64,000 nt of DNA from Kribbella jejuensis (GTDB lineage: Bacteria > Actinomycetota > Actinomycetes > Propionibacteriales > Kribbellaceae). Under the pieces are notes generated by a model. It searched no databases and had not been told where the DNA came from. It saw only the letters and a list, made by a program, of their open reading frames with translations. Shown in pieces: positions 8,429 to 17,911 of this stretch. The first letter of the stretch is position 1, and each line of letters opens with the position of its first letter. The position numbers and the translations under genes were made by a program. The DNA lies in assembly GCF_006715085.1 (NCBI RefSeq), contig NZ_VFMM01000002.1, positions 806,001 to 870,000 on the forward strand, in the 5' to 3' direction.

Positions 8429-9441
8429 CAGCTCGCCCTTCCGGTCCGGACGGCGGCCAGTGGACGCCGCAGCAGTTCGGTCAGCCCGGCGCCGGGCTCT
8501 TTGCCGAGCAGCAGCTCGACCGCGGGCAGCCGGGTGGTGAGCCGGCCGGCGATCTCCTCGATCGGCGGATGCACCGGCCCGCAGCCGGTTGCCGTCGCGA
8601 CCAGCGCCGCGATCGACCAGAACCGGCGCAGCTCGCCGGCCGCATAGGTGCCGGCCACGATCCGCCGGGCCGCCGCCGCGGGGGTGAGTTCACGCAGTTC
8701 GGGCGACTCCTGGTTCCCGCGGCGCAGTACGACGATCAGTTCCGGAGGCAACGACCTGACCCGATGCGTCCACGCCTGCTCGCGGCGGCCGTGGAGCGCC
8801 CGCTGCCCGGTACCGTCGAGCAGCCGCAGCGGTTCGGCCACGCCGTACGCCGTCGTACCGTCGCAGACCGCGAGGTTGTCGCAGGTCGCCCGGGAACCGT
8901 CGGCCAGGGCCCGCGCGACGAGCGTCGACTTGCCGACACCACCCGGTCCGGCCAGTAGGACCGCGACCCCGCCGACCTCGACGATCGAGACGTGCAGCGG
9001 TGCGAACCCCTGTTGCATCGCGAACCAGAGCGCCGGGTAGTGCAGCAGGACCTGGCTGTTCAACGCATGCTGCCGCGCAGGAAGCAGTTTGGCGACGGCG
9101 GACTCCCGGTACGACGGGCGCCACCGGCTCGCGACCCGCAGACCGTCGACGTCGATCGCCCATCGCTGGTCGTACCCGGAACCGCCGACGTTCGTGAGCA
9201 CCACCTCGCCACCCGGCGTCGCCCAGACGCCTCGCGTGATCAACTCCGCGCCGCTCCTGCTGAACGGCTCTCGAGTGTTCTCGACCGCGAGCACGACGTT
9301 CGGCGGATCCGTTGCCACCAGCCCCGGTCGCTCCGGCCCACCCGCGGCGTTCACCAGGTCTCGGACGGCGTTGACGGAACCGTGCATCGCCACACGCTGT
9401 CCCGCCGTGTGGAGTAGCGCGCTGCTCATCCTTGTGGTCAC
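8428..9441 (-). CDS. P-loop protein resembling HPr kinase/phosphorylase
   Basis: 337 residues. The Walker A motif AGPGGVGKST lies at about 164-173, at the position and context seen in HPr-kinase-like serine kinases that accompany polysaccharide and peptide-modification clusters. The N-terminal half (1-150) has no obvious motif. The GTG start at 9441 overlaps the Wzz-like gene stop as GTGA; an ATG four codons in is an alternative. No HPr protein is encoded nearby, so a role in phosphorylating a cluster protein or a small molecule is inference. Classical HPr-kinase capsule residues are not obvious, and the true activity is open. Confidence 0.75.
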   Translation of the reverse strand: MTTRMSSALLHTAGQRVAMHGSVNAVRDLVNAAGGPERPGLVATDPPNVVLAVENTREPFSRSGAELITRGVWATPGGEVVLTNVGGSGYDQRWAIDVDGLRVASRWRPSYRESAVAKLLPARQHALNSQVLLHYPALWFAMQQGFAPLHVSIVEVGGVAVLLAGPGGVGKSTLVARALADGSRATCDNLAVCDGTTAYGVAEPLRLLDGTGQRALHGRREQAWTHRVRSLPPELIVVLRRGNQESPELRELTPAAAARRIVAGTYAAGELRRFWSIAALVATATGCGPVHPPIEEIAGRLTTRLPAVELLLGKEPGAGLTELLRRPLAAVRTGRAS

Positions 9442-10667
9442 CGCAGCCTGCCGAAGCGCCGCTGCGCCGGGCCGTGGACGAGCCCGAGCACCGGCCAGCG
9501 GACGGCCTTCAGGACGTCGTCGAGGTCGTCCAGCCGGCGCAGCAGCACGGTGCCGGTGGAAACCACGACCACGCCGGCCGTCATCTCGTCCTCAGGCGTG
9601 ACGGCCGACAATCCGGTGAAGCGGACGTTGGTGAAGCCATCGATTTCGAAGACAGGCCCGGTATCGTCCGGACCGGCCGGTTGCTTCGCCTGTTTCGGCG
9701 CATGGGTCCGTCCGGACAACGAGAACAGCAGCTTGCTGACGGTGTCCGCGTCGTCGGCGTCGGCACCCATCAGCACCACCGAGTCGACACCCTGCCGCCG
9801 GGCTGCCAGTGCCATCGTGTTGCGGAGCGACTCGATGTCCTCGGTCGACTTGCCGAGTACCGGCGCCTGGAGCATCCGGGCCAGCGCGCGGATGCCGTTG
9901 ACGCGCGGACGGAAGGTCTCCAGGACGGTCGCCGCGGTGAGGCCGAGCACCAGACCGAGCAGCAGCGCCAGCGCGAGCTGCGGCAGGATCGAGCTCGGTT
10001 CGCGCCGGATGTCCGGCTGGTCGCTGACCAGTACGACCTGGTCCCGGGTCGCGTTCTTCGCGACCAGTTGCGCCCGCTGGCCGCTGAGTTCGCTCAGCAG
10101 CTGGTTGGCGGACTGGATCTGGACCCCCAGATCGGCGCGGGCGGTGACGTCGGCGATCCCGCGCAGCTGGGCGACCAGCTTGTCCCGGCGCGCGGTCGCG
10201 TCGTCGATCTGGCTGGTCAGGTCGGCCAGGGTGCCGCGGAACGTTGCCTGGTCACCCTGGTTCATGAACAGCGCCACCCGGTTGGCGAGCTGGACCACGA
10301 CCCGGCCGGCCGCGAGCGGGTCGTCGTCACTGACGCTCAGCTCGACGACCGAGGACCCGCCGATACGCTGCGCCGCCACGTTCGTGGTCGCGTACTTGTC
10401 GACGTCGCGCTGTACGTTCGCGGCCTGCAACGCGGTACCGAGCAGGCTCGGGGTGGTCGCGACGGCGAGCACCCGGCTGTTCATGCCTTCGGCCTCGGTC
10501 GCCGAGCTCGGCGAGCCGGCCACGACCTGCATCCGGATCGAGGCGATGGTCGGGTCCTGCCGCTTCGCGACCAGGATCGCCGCACCCGCGATCGGGACCA
10601 GCACGCACACCAGGATCAGCGCCAGGTGTGCGCGGACGATCCGGCGGAACATCTCCTCCAGCGTCAT
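9438..10667 (-). CDS. Wzz-like chain-length protein with degenerate BY-kinase domain
   Basis: 409 residues. A first membrane helix lies at about 14-33, then an extracytoplasmic region with coiled-coil character (about 130-215), then a second helix at about 228-248. This is the layout of Wzz/CapA polysaccharide co-polymerases. The cytosolic tail (about 255-409) looks like the Rossmann domain of a bacterial tyrosine kinase, with SVVLMGADADDADTVSKLL where a Walker A is expected, yet the GKS/T lysine-serine pair is missing. I infer loss of ATP binding. No tyrosine cluster is seen at the C-terminus. It should control chain length or export of the polymer. Confidence 0.82.
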   Translation of the reverse strand: MTLEEMFRRIVRAHLALILVCVLVPIAGAAILVAKRQDPTIASIRMQVVAGSPSSATEAEGMNSRVLAVATTPSLLGTALQAANVQRDVDKYATTNVAAQRIGGSSVVELSVSDDDPLAAGRVVVQLANRVALFMNQGDQATFRGTLADLTSQIDDATARRDKLVAQLRGIADVTARADLGVQIQSANQLLSELSGQRAQLVAKNATRDQVVLVSDQPDIRREPSSILPQLALALLLGLVLGLTAATVLETFRPRVNGIRALARMLQAPVLGKSTEDIESLRNTMALAARRQGVDSVVLMGADADDADTVSKLLFSLSGRTHAPKQAKQPAGPDDTGPVFEIDGFTNVRFTGLSAVTPEDEMTAGVVVVSTGTVLLRRLDDLDDVLKAVRWPVLGLVHGPAQRRFGRLR

Positions 10668-10695
10668 GACTGCGCCCTTCCTCGGTTCGTGTGCA

Positions 10696-13600
10696 TCACA
10701 GCAGGACCAGTACGGTCTTGCTCGCGGACGAGGACTTGCCGATGGAGTCGGTCACGGTCACCGTCACGGTGTAGAGCCCCAGTGAGTTGTAGGTGCAGCT
10801 CGTGGTTGCACTCGTCTGCGGCGGCAGCGTCGTGCCGTTGCCGCAGTTGAAGGTGTAGGTCGCGATCGGCGTCTTGTCCGGGTCGGTCGACTTCGAGGCG
10901 TCCGCCTGGACGGCCTGCTTGGACTTGACCGTCGTCTTGTTCAGCGACAGCACTGCGGTCGGCGGCACGTCGGCGAGGATCTTCACCTGGGTGGTGGCCC
11001 GGCTGGTCAGACCGCCCGTGTCGGTCACCGTCACCGCCGCGGTGTAGGTGCCGGCGGTCGGGTAGGTGCAGTTCGCCGTCGACGTCGTCAGTGCGCCGGT
11101 CGTCGTGCCGTTGCCGCAGTCGAAGGTGTAGCCGGCCAGCGGACGGCCGTCGGCGTCGGACGACTTGGAGGCGTCCATCAGCACGGTTTGCGGTACGTAC
11201 GCCTGTGCCGGCGTGGCGGTCAGCCGTGCCGTCGGTACGCCGTTCGGCTGGACCACGATCGGAGCGCTGGTCCAGGTGTCGGTCCGGCCCGCGGTGTCGG
11301 TCACGGTCAGCGTCGGGGCGTACGTCGCGGCAGTGGTGTAGTTGCAGGTGCCGGTCGCCTGCGCGATCGTCGTACCGTTTCCGCAGGCAATGAGGTACGT
11401 CGCGAGCGGAGCGGACTGCCCGACGCTCGTGGAGCCGTCCACCGTGACTGCCACCGGCGCGAAGCCGGAGGTCGGCGAGACCGTCGCCCGCGCGACCGGA
11501 CCGACGTACTCGTAGGCACCCAGGTCGGCGTAGCTGACCGATCCGGTACCGGTGTTCGCGACCGCGGGGTCGTCGATCGGCGCGATGCCGTCCTTGTCGG
11601 TGCCGCTCCAGCCGGCCGGGGTGGTGTCGGCCGCATCGATCGCGGGAGATGCCGAGGTCAGGTGCAGGTCCCGCCCGGTCAAGTTGACGAACTTCGGGTT
11701 CGCCGACTTGCCCGTCGGCTCCTCCCCGCTCACGGCCTGGTACGAGCTGAGCGTGGTGTAGGGCTGCGACGCCCACTCGAACAGCGGTCCGCCGTTGCTC
11801 TGGAACACCAGGTCGCGGTCCAGCACGGTGCCCTGGCCGGAGGTCTCGTCGACGCGGATCTCGCCGATCGTCCGGGTGCTGCCGACGGCGTTGTCCATCG
11901 TCACGTTGTTCCGGGTGAGGGCACCGCTCGAGCCGCCTTCGAAGTTGATCCCGGCGGTGGCGTTACTGACGACGGTGTTGCTGATCACCTGTGAGCCCGT
12001 CGCCTGGAAGTTGTCGATGCCGTGGTCGCCGTTGTCGTAGACCACGTTCCGGCGCACCAGGGTTCCGGTCGCACCGGTATAGGACTCGATGCCGGAGTCG
12101 TCGTTGCTGTACGACAGGTTGCCGTCGACAACGGTGTTCTGTGCGGACGACGACACGTCGATGCCGGCAGCGATCCGGGCCGAGAGCCGCTTGTTCCGGT
12201 ACGCCGTCACGCCGGTCACGGTGTCGCGCGCACCGCCCTGGATGCTGACGCCGTGGAAGTTGTTCTCGTGCGTGACCGAGGCCTTGACGGTGCTGTCGGT
12301 GGTGTTGAACAAGCGGATCCCGATCGACAGGTTGGCCGACGCCTGGACGCCGCTCAGAGTGACGTTGGCGGAGTTGTCCGCCGTGACGCCTTGCGCACCC
12401 GACTGTGCCGTGTCGATGGTGTCGAGCGACACGCGCTGCACAGTGTCGAGGTACACGCCGCTCAGGTTGGTCTGCCGGACCGCGAAGCCGCTGATGTTCA
12501 CGTCGGTGACCTGGCGGAGCAGGATGCCGAAGCTGCGCGCGCCCGCGGCGACGGTGTGGCCGGTCGCCGGGTTCGCCCCGCCGATGTCGACGTACAGCGT
12601 CGCGGTCGGGGTGTCGTAGAACCAGCTGCCGCTGGTGGTCGTTGTACTGCTCGTTGCCTTGGCCAATGGTTGCCCGTCCAGGAAGACCTGCGACGGTGCC
12701 GGGGTGAAGGCGTGCTTCCACGCGTTCGTCGACGTGGCGGACCAGCCGGCCGCATCGGACACGTCATTCGTGCCGAGGACGACGGCCGACGGCGAGGTCG
12801 CGCGCAGCGTGATCGGAGCGCCCGGTTCCCCACTCGCGGTGAGCTGGACCTGCTCGCGGTACTGGCCCGCACCGACCAGGATCGTGTCGCCGGCCAACGC
12901 CTTCTTGGTGGCCGCGCCGATCGAGCAGAACGGCGTCGTCACGGTGCCCGGGCCGGTGTCACTGCAGGACGGGTTCGTCTGCTCGACGGAGTAGGTCTGC
13001 AGTTGCCGCAGGCTGACGACCTCCTGGGCGGTCGCGGTGTCGGTCAGCCCGGCGGTGTCGGTGACCGTCGTGGTCACGGTGAACGTACCGGCCGCCGCGT
13101 ACTTGTGCGTCGCGGTCGCCGGCGCCTGCGGACCGACCACTGTGCCGTCACCGAAGTCGAAGGTGTAGGACGCGATGCCGTTCACGTCGGCGTCGCTCGA
13201 ACCGCTCGCGTCCGCGGTCACCGGCGTCGACGGCGGCATGTTCACGGCAGCCGGGTTGAGGACAGCGGCCGCGTGCGGCGGGTAGTCGGTCGCACCCGCG
13301 ATCGGCTGGTACTCCAAGGCCCCGCGGTCGGCGTACGTCGGCGTACCCGCGCCGGTGTCCGGCACAATCGCGTCGTCGGCCGGCGCGTTGCCGCCCTGGT
13401 CGGCGGCGACGAAGTTCGCCACCGACGAGTCGGCCGAGTCGACCGCCGCCGAACCGGCCACCAGCCGGAAGTCCGCGCCGGCCGGGTTGACGAAGTCGGG
13501 GTCGAGGGACAGGCCGTGCGCCTCCTGACCGGTCGCGGTCGCGAACGCGGTCAGGGTCTTGTAGATCACGCCGTTGACCTTCGTGCTCGGTGCGACGACG

Positions 13601-14910
13601 TGGTTGTAGGCCATGTCACGATCGGCGGTGAGGCCGGAGTACGAACCGGCGTCGACGTACAGGTCGTACTCGGTCGCCGTGGTGCCGTTGTCGACCAGGA
13701 GGTTGTCGGCAACGGTGGCACCGGTCGAGGTGCCCTCGATCGAGATGCCGTCCCGGCGGTTCCCGTACGCCGTGTTGTTGAGGTACTGCACCCCGGTCGA
13801 CGTCAGCGTGTCGAAGCCGTGGTCGCCGTTGCCGTAGGAGATGTTGCGCGCGACGAGCGCGCGGTGGCTGCTGCTGTAGATCTGGATCCCGCTGTCCTGG
13901 TTCTGGTAGGTGATGTTGCCGATCACCCGGTTGTCCGGCGAGCTGGTGTCGACGTCGATGCCGTTCGCGGTGGCGTTCGGGTTCAGCGAGATGTTCGCGT
14001 AGGCCGTGTTGCCGGTAAGCAGGTTGTTCGGCGAGGTGCCCAGTCCGATCCCGTGCAGCCCGTTGTTGTGAGTGGTGGACGCGGTGACCGTCACCCCGCT
14101 GGACGCGTTCAGCTTGATCCCGGTGGACAGCGCGTTGTCCACGGCCGTGGAGCGGACGGTGATCGAGCTGTTCGAGCAGGTGTCGACGAGTACGCCGTTT
14201 CCGGCCGACTGCGAGGTGGTGACGTGGTCGACGGTGATCGCGGAGGACGACAGCAACCGCACGCCGGCCAAGTTCGCGCGGTCGAACTCGAGGTTGCTGA
14301 TGACAACGTTCTGCTTGCTGCTGGTGGTGACGCCGAACGACTGCGCGCCCGCCTCGACCTGGTGCCCGTCACCCGGGTTCGGGCCGCCGAGGTCGACGTA
14401 CAGGACCTTGGCGGTCGCGTCGTAGAACCAGCTGTTCGGCGTTGTCGTGGTGGCGGAGGTGGCGGTCGCCAGGCGCTGGTTGTCGACGAAGACCTGCTTG
14501 GGCGCGGACGGCGGGGTGTACGGAGCCGACCAGGCGGTCGTGCTGGTTGCGGTCCAGAGCGCAGCGCCGGCCAGCGACTTGGTGCCGAGTACGACGACGC
14601 CCGGTGCGTCACCGGTGACCGTGATCGGGTCGGTGGCGGTGCCGGACGCGTTGACCGTGACCTGCTCGCGGTAGATGCCCGGGGCAACGTGCACGGTGTC
14701 GCCCGGGAGTACGGCCTTCTTGGTGCCCTGGGAGATCGTGCAGAACGGCGCCGCCTGGGTGCCGGCACCGGTGTCGCTGCACGCGACAGTGTTGTTCACC
14801 CAGTAGCCGGTACCGACGGCGTTCGCCGGGCTGCTCGTCACGACCAGCACCAGTGCCGCGGTCGTGCTGATGACCGTGGCCGCTGCCAGACTCCGTAGCC
14901 GCTTGTTCAT
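10696..14910 (-). CDS. Giant secreted protein: two parallel beta-helix modules plus PKD domains
   Basis: 1404 residues with a Sec signal peptide (cleavage near ANA, residue 31). Two homologous right-handed parallel beta-helix modules (about 33-540 and 640-1085) each open with a CSDTG...PFC(T/S)I segment and contain NxDSGIxxY and GNGDHG/DNGDHG turns. One PKD-like domain separates them (about 548-630) and three follow (about 1090-1404), each with a strand like YTFDCGNGT. Beta-helix proteins with PKD repeats are usually polysaccharide lyases, epimerases or surface adhesins. Catalytic residues cannot be assigned here. It lacks an LPxTG anchor or a clear membrane tail. ATG 14910 is preceded by GGGAGA. 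Confidence 0.88.
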   Translation of the reverse strand: MNKRLRSLAAATVISTTAALVLVVTSSPANAVGTGYWVNNTVACSDTGAGTQAAPFCTISQGTKKAVLPGDTVHVAPGIYREQVTVNASGTATDPITVTGDAPGVVVLGTKSLAGAALWTATSTTAWSAPYTPPSAPKQVFVDNQRLATATSATTTTPNSWFYDATAKVLYVDLGGPNPGDGHQVEAGAQSFGVTTSSKQNVVISNLEFDRANLAGVRLLSSSAITVDHVTTSQSAGNGVLVDTCSNSSITVRSTAVDNALSTGIKLNASSGVTVTASTTHNNGLHGIGLGTSPNNLLTGNTAYANISLNPNATANGIDVDTSSPDNRVIGNITYQNQDSGIQIYSSSHRALVARNISYGNGDHGFDTLTSTGVQYLNNTAYGNRRDGISIEGTSTGATVADNLLVDNGTTATEYDLYVDAGSYSGLTADRDMAYNHVVAPSTKVNGVIYKTLTAFATATGQEAHGLSLDPDFVNPAGADFRLVAGSAAVDSADSSVANFVAADQGGNAPADDAIVPDTGAGTPTYADRGALEYQPIAGATDYPPHAAAVLNPAAVNMPPSTPVTADASGSSDADVNGIASYTFDFGDGTVVGPQAPATATHKYAAAGTFTVTTTVTDTAGLTDTATAQEVVSLRQLQTYSVEQTNPSCSDTGPGTVTTPFCSIGAATKKALAGDTILVGAGQYREQVQLTASGEPGAPITLRATSPSAVVLGTNDVSDAAGWSATSTNAWKHAFTPAPSQVFLDGQPLAKATSSTTTTSGSWFYDTPTATLYVDIGGANPATGHTVAAGARSFGILLRQVTDVNISGFAVRQTNLSGVYLDTVQRVSLDTIDTAQSGAQGVTADNSANVTLSGVQASANLSIGIRLFNTTDSTVKASVTHENNFHGVSIQGGARDTVTGVTAYRNKRLSARIAAGIDVSSSAQNTVVDGNLSYSNDDSGIESYTGATGTLVRRNVVYDNGDHGIDNFQATGSQVISNTVVSNATAGINFEGGSSGALTRNNVTMDNAVGSTRTIGEIRVDETSGQGTVLDRDLVFQSNGGPLFEWASQPYTTLSSYQAVSGEEPTGKSANPKFVNLTGRDLHLTSASPAIDAADTTPAGWSGTDKDGIAPIDDPAVANTGTGSVSYADLGAYEYVGPVARATVSPTSGFAPVAVTVDGSTSVGQSAPLATYLIACGNGTTIAQATGTCNYTTAATYAPTLTVTDTAGRTDTWTSAPIVVQPNGVPTARLTATPAQAYVPQTVLMDASKSSDADGRPLAGYTFDCGNGTTTGALTTSTANCTYPTAGTYTAAVTVTDTGGLTSRATTQVKILADVPPTAVLSLNKTTVKSKQAVQADASKSTDPDKTPIATYTFNCGNGTTLPPQTSATTSCTYNSLGLYTVTVTVTDSIGKSSSASKTVLVLL

Positions 14911-14926
14911 GGTGTCTCCCCAGTCG

Positions 14927-16405
14927 TCAGTGCAGAACTGCGATAGGTCGCATCCGGGCTACTGGCTTGACCAGGCCGTTGCGGACGAGGACGTCGAGGG
15001 CCGCGTTCACGCCACGGTCGTCGAAGTGGTGGGCATCGGTGGGCGCGCCGTCGTCGTACCGGTAGCGGCGCGTCTTGCGCTTCAGCGGGTCGTCGCCGGA
15101 CACACCCCGGGCAACCAGGTCGGAAACAACGGTGCCGGCGCCGTGGCAGGCGGAGTACAGGCTGGTCGCCGCTCGATCGCCGGCGACCGCCAGGTAGCTG
15201 GAGGTGCGGTGCGTACCGGGCAGCAGCACGGCCTGTCCGGTCTCGGCGAACGTCGTACCCGGCGTCATCATCGACGCCGGGAAGGCACGGCAGGAGTTGT
15301 GCCGGTGGACGACGCCGGTGCGGTCCCCGACCGGCTCCTCGTAGATGCTGTTGTGCGGCGAGTCGACGACGAGCCGGCCGGTGGCGCCGCCGAACGAGTC
15401 GGCCGCGAGCCGGCGGAGCGCGGCGTACGTGGCGGTCCGGAAGGCGAAGCCGTAGTTCATCGCGGCCGCGGTCGCTAGCATCAACCGCTGGCCTTCGTCA
15501 CTGGCCAGCGGGAGCGGCGTGCAGCCGGCGGTGAAGTACAGACCGAGCCGGGCGCGCAGCTGCTTGAAGGACCGCGCGGAGCGCAGGTGGAACCACGGCT
15601 TGAGCGCCGCGTTCACGGCCTTGATCTGGGCGGGGTAGTCCTTGCGCCGGAAGAACAGCCGCCCGATCTCGCCGGTGAAGACGCCGCCGCCGCCGTGGTA
15701 CTGGATGGTCAGCTGGCCTTCGCTGACCCCCAGCTTGGCGGCCCGCTCCGGGTCGAGGATCTCCTCGACCCGCTGGAGTTCGACGAAATGGTTGGACGGG
15801 CCAATGGTTCCGAACCGGTACCGGGCCAGCTGGAAGGCGACCCCCGGAAGTTCCGTCCGGAGCCGGTCGAGGCCGCCGTACCTTTCCAGGTCGATCCGGC
15901 CGCCCTCCTCGATCCGCTCGAGATCCTCGGCCGGCGCACCCCAGCGGTCCACGCTGAACTCGGAGCCGGCGCCGACGGCCTTGACGACCTCCTGCCGGCT
16001 GAGCTCGGCGGTTCCGCGGGTCGGGTACGGATAGCGCTCGCGGACCGCCCGCATGAACGTGTCGACGGCCTTGTCGTCCGGTACTTCGGAGTCGACGGCG
16101 ATCAGCGCCATCCCGCAGTTCACCGACGAACTGGTCAGCTCGGTACGGATCGTGCCGTGGGTCGCGACCGCGACGCTCGACGGCAGCTCCATCTTCGACT
16201 TGTGGTGGAAGTCCGGCAGGACCACCGGTGGAGCGGCCAGGTCCGCGCCCTCGACCCGATGTCCGAGCGCCGAGATCGTCGCCCGGCCCGCGGGGAGCAG
16301 GGTGGGGTCATCGAAGACCGTCGGGGGGACCGAGACGGTACCGTCGAGGACGCGGACGTCCAGTGGTGGCAGTTCTGGCAGTTCTGGAGTGGCCTCAGTG
16401 GTCAT
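14927..16405 (-). CDS. Divergent RtcB-like RNA ligase homologue
   Basis: 492 residues spanning the whole RtcB family length. Recognisable blocks are PDFHHKSKM (64-72), NCGM (96-99), GTIGPSNHFVEL (199-210), H237 in QYHGGGG, SPHNSIYEE (349-357), HRHNSCRAF (367-375), LPGTHRTSSYL and CHGAGT (420-425). Metal ligands C97, H206, H237 and H351 and the guanylylated His (H421) appear kept. The usual DxxC aspartate is Ser94, HGAGR reads HGAGT, and HRKGATRAF is altered. Normal RtcB joins 2',3'-cyclic phosphate or 3'-phosphate RNA ends to 5'-OH using GTP. Activity here is doubtful, and its placement between dehydratase and beta-helix genes is unusual. Confidence 0.85.
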   Translation of the reverse strand: MTTEATPELPELPPLDVRVLDGTVSVPPTVFDDPTLLPAGRATISALGHRVEGADLAAPPVVLPDFHHKSKMELPSSVAVATHGTIRTELTSSSVNCGMALIAVDSEVPDDKAVDTFMRAVRERYPYPTRGTAELSRQEVVKAVGAGSEFSVDRWGAPAEDLERIEEGGRIDLERYGGLDRLRTELPGVAFQLARYRFGTIGPSNHFVELQRVEEILDPERAAKLGVSEGQLTIQYHGGGGVFTGEIGRLFFRRKDYPAQIKAVNAALKPWFHLRSARSFKQLRARLGLYFTAGCTPLPLASDEGQRLMLATAAAMNYGFAFRTATYAALRRLAADSFGGATGRLVVDSPHNSIYEEPVGDRTGVVHRHNSCRAFPASMMTPGTTFAETGQAVLLPGTHRTSSYLAVAGDRAATSLYSACHGAGTVVSDLVARGVSGDDPLKRKTRRYRYDDGAPTDAHHFDDRGVNAALDVLVRNGLVKPVARMRPIAVLH

Positions 16406-16435
16406 GCTCTACTCGCAGTCTGTTCGTCGGTCGGG

Positions 16436-17911
16436 TCAGAAGCCGTCGGGGTACGGGGCGCCGGCCGAGACCAGGCCGGGAGTCGGGCTGTACTCCGGAA
16501 CCAGCCGGCGCAGGTGCCGGGAGACCTCGTCGGGCCGGTTGTGCGCGGCGGCGTCGTACAGCTCCCGCAGCCCGGCCCGGAAGCCGGCCGGCGGCGGCGG
16601 CGCCACGGTCATCGAGATCCGCGGATGGTCGGTCGGCGTGGCTTCCTCGCCGGCGCCGAACAGTTCCTCGGTGAGCTTCTCGCCCGGCCGCAGCCCGGTG
16701 TACTTGACGTCGACGTCGCGGACGTTGAGCAGCCCGGCGAAGTTGTGGACCAGGTCCACGATCCGCACCGGCTCACCCATGTCCAGCACGTACGTCGCCG
16801 AGCCGTGCGACATCCGGGCCGCCTCCAGCACCAGCCCGACCGCTTCCTCGATCGTCATGAAGAACCGGCTGACGTCGGGATGCGTGATCGTCACCGGCCC
16901 GCCGCTGGCGAGCTGGTCGCGGACCACGTGCAGCAGCGAGCCGCGGCTGCCGAGCACGTTGCCGAACCGGACGGCGGTCAGCACCGTGGTGGCCGGCTGC
17001 TGCGACTCCAGTACGAGTTCGGCCAGCCGTTTGGTTGCCCCGAGCACCGAAGTCGGGTTCGCGGCCTTGTCGGTGGAGATCAGCACGAACCGCTCGACGT
17101 CGTGCGCGACCGCGGCCTCGACCAGGTTCTGGGTACCGCGAACGTTCGACTTCACGCCCTCGCACGGGTGCCGCTCGAGCACCGGCAGGTGTTTCAGCGC
17201 GGCCGCGTGGAAGACGATCTGCGGACGGTAGTCGCGGAACAGCTGGTACAGCCGCTCGCTGTCGCGGATGTCGGCGACGACGGTGTTCTCGGTGTCCAGC
17301 AGCGCCTCGCCCCACAGCTCGAGCTGGGTGCGGTGCAGGTTGGACTCGTCGTGGTCGAGCATGATCAGCTGCTCGGGACCGAACCCGTACACCTGCCGGC
17401 ACAACTCGCTGCCGATCGAGCCGCCGGCGCCGGTGACCAGGACCCGCTTGCCGGCGATCGCCTCCCGGGCGTGCCGGCTGACGACGTGCATCTCCGGCCG
17501 GCCGATCAGCGGTCCGACCTGGAGTTCCCGCATGTCGGTACCGGCGATCTGCCGCTGCAGCGCGGACAGGAACGGCGGCAGGTGCAGTACGGTCGCGCCC
17601 AGGGCGGCGGCGCGCCGGCCGAGCTGGCGTACCTCGTTCGGCGGCATCGACGGGATGGCTACCACCACCACGTCGGCCCGGCTGTGCTCGAGCACCTCCT
17701 CCAGGTCGGCCAAGGTGCCGAGGACCCGGCGTCCGCCGTACCGGCGGCCGCGCTTGGCGGGGTCGTCGTCCAGGAAACCGACCGGCTCCAGCCCGAACGA
17801 GCTGACCCGGCGCAGGTCGCGGGCCAGCGCGACCCCGGCCTCCCCGGCCCCGACCACGATGGTCCGCAGCAGGTTCTTCTCGCTGTGCTGTAGCAGCAGA
17901 GGCTCACTCAT
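16436..17911 (-). CDS. Nucleotide-sugar 4,6-dehydratase (CapD/FlaA1/WbpM type, soluble form)
   Basis: 491 residues from ATG 17911, overlapping the aminotransferase stop (ATGA). A first Rossmann domain (VVGAGEAGVALARDL, about 19-33) of CoA-binding type is followed by the SDR domain with GAGGSIGSEL (161-170), HAAALKHLPV (235-244) and STDKAANPTSVLGATKR (279-295), the active-site block of UDP-GlcNAc 4,6-dehydratases. The membrane helices that precede these domains in PglF/WbpM are absent. With the adjacent aminotransferase it should make a UDP-4-amino-4,6-dideoxy sugar for the polymer. The longer frame reading upstream lies over the aminotransferase gene and is rejected. Confidence 0.9.
   Translation of the reverse strand: MSEPLLLQHSEKNLLRTIVVGAGEAGVALARDLRRVSSFGLEPVGFLDDDPAKRGRRYGGRRVLGTLADLEEVLEHSRADVVVVAIPSMPPNEVRQLGRRAAALGATVLHLPPFLSALQRQIAGTDMRELQVGPLIGRPEMHVVSRHAREAIAGKRVLVTGAGGSIGSELCRQVYGFGPEQLIMLDHDESNLHRTQLELWGEALLDTENTVVADIRDSERLYQLFRDYRPQIVFHAAALKHLPVLERHPCEGVKSNVRGTQNLVEAAVAHDVERFVLISTDKAANPTSVLGATKRLAELVLESQQPATTVLTAVRFGNVLGSRGSLLHVVRDQLASGGPVTITHPDVSRFFMTIEEAVGLVLEAARMSHGSATYVLDMGEPVRIVDLVHNFAGLLNVRDVDVKYTGLRPGEKLTEELFGAGEEATPTDHPRISMTVAPPPPAGFRAGLRELYDAAAHNRPDEVSRHLRRLVPEYSPTPGLVSAGAPYPDGF

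Noticed and set aside
12022..14898. A 958-codon plus-strand open frame opposite the beta-helix gene
   Set aside because: Composition is Val/Arg/Asp/Gly-rich with no domain, as expected from the antisense frame of a GC-rich gene; the minus-strand protein has a signal peptide and clear repeats.
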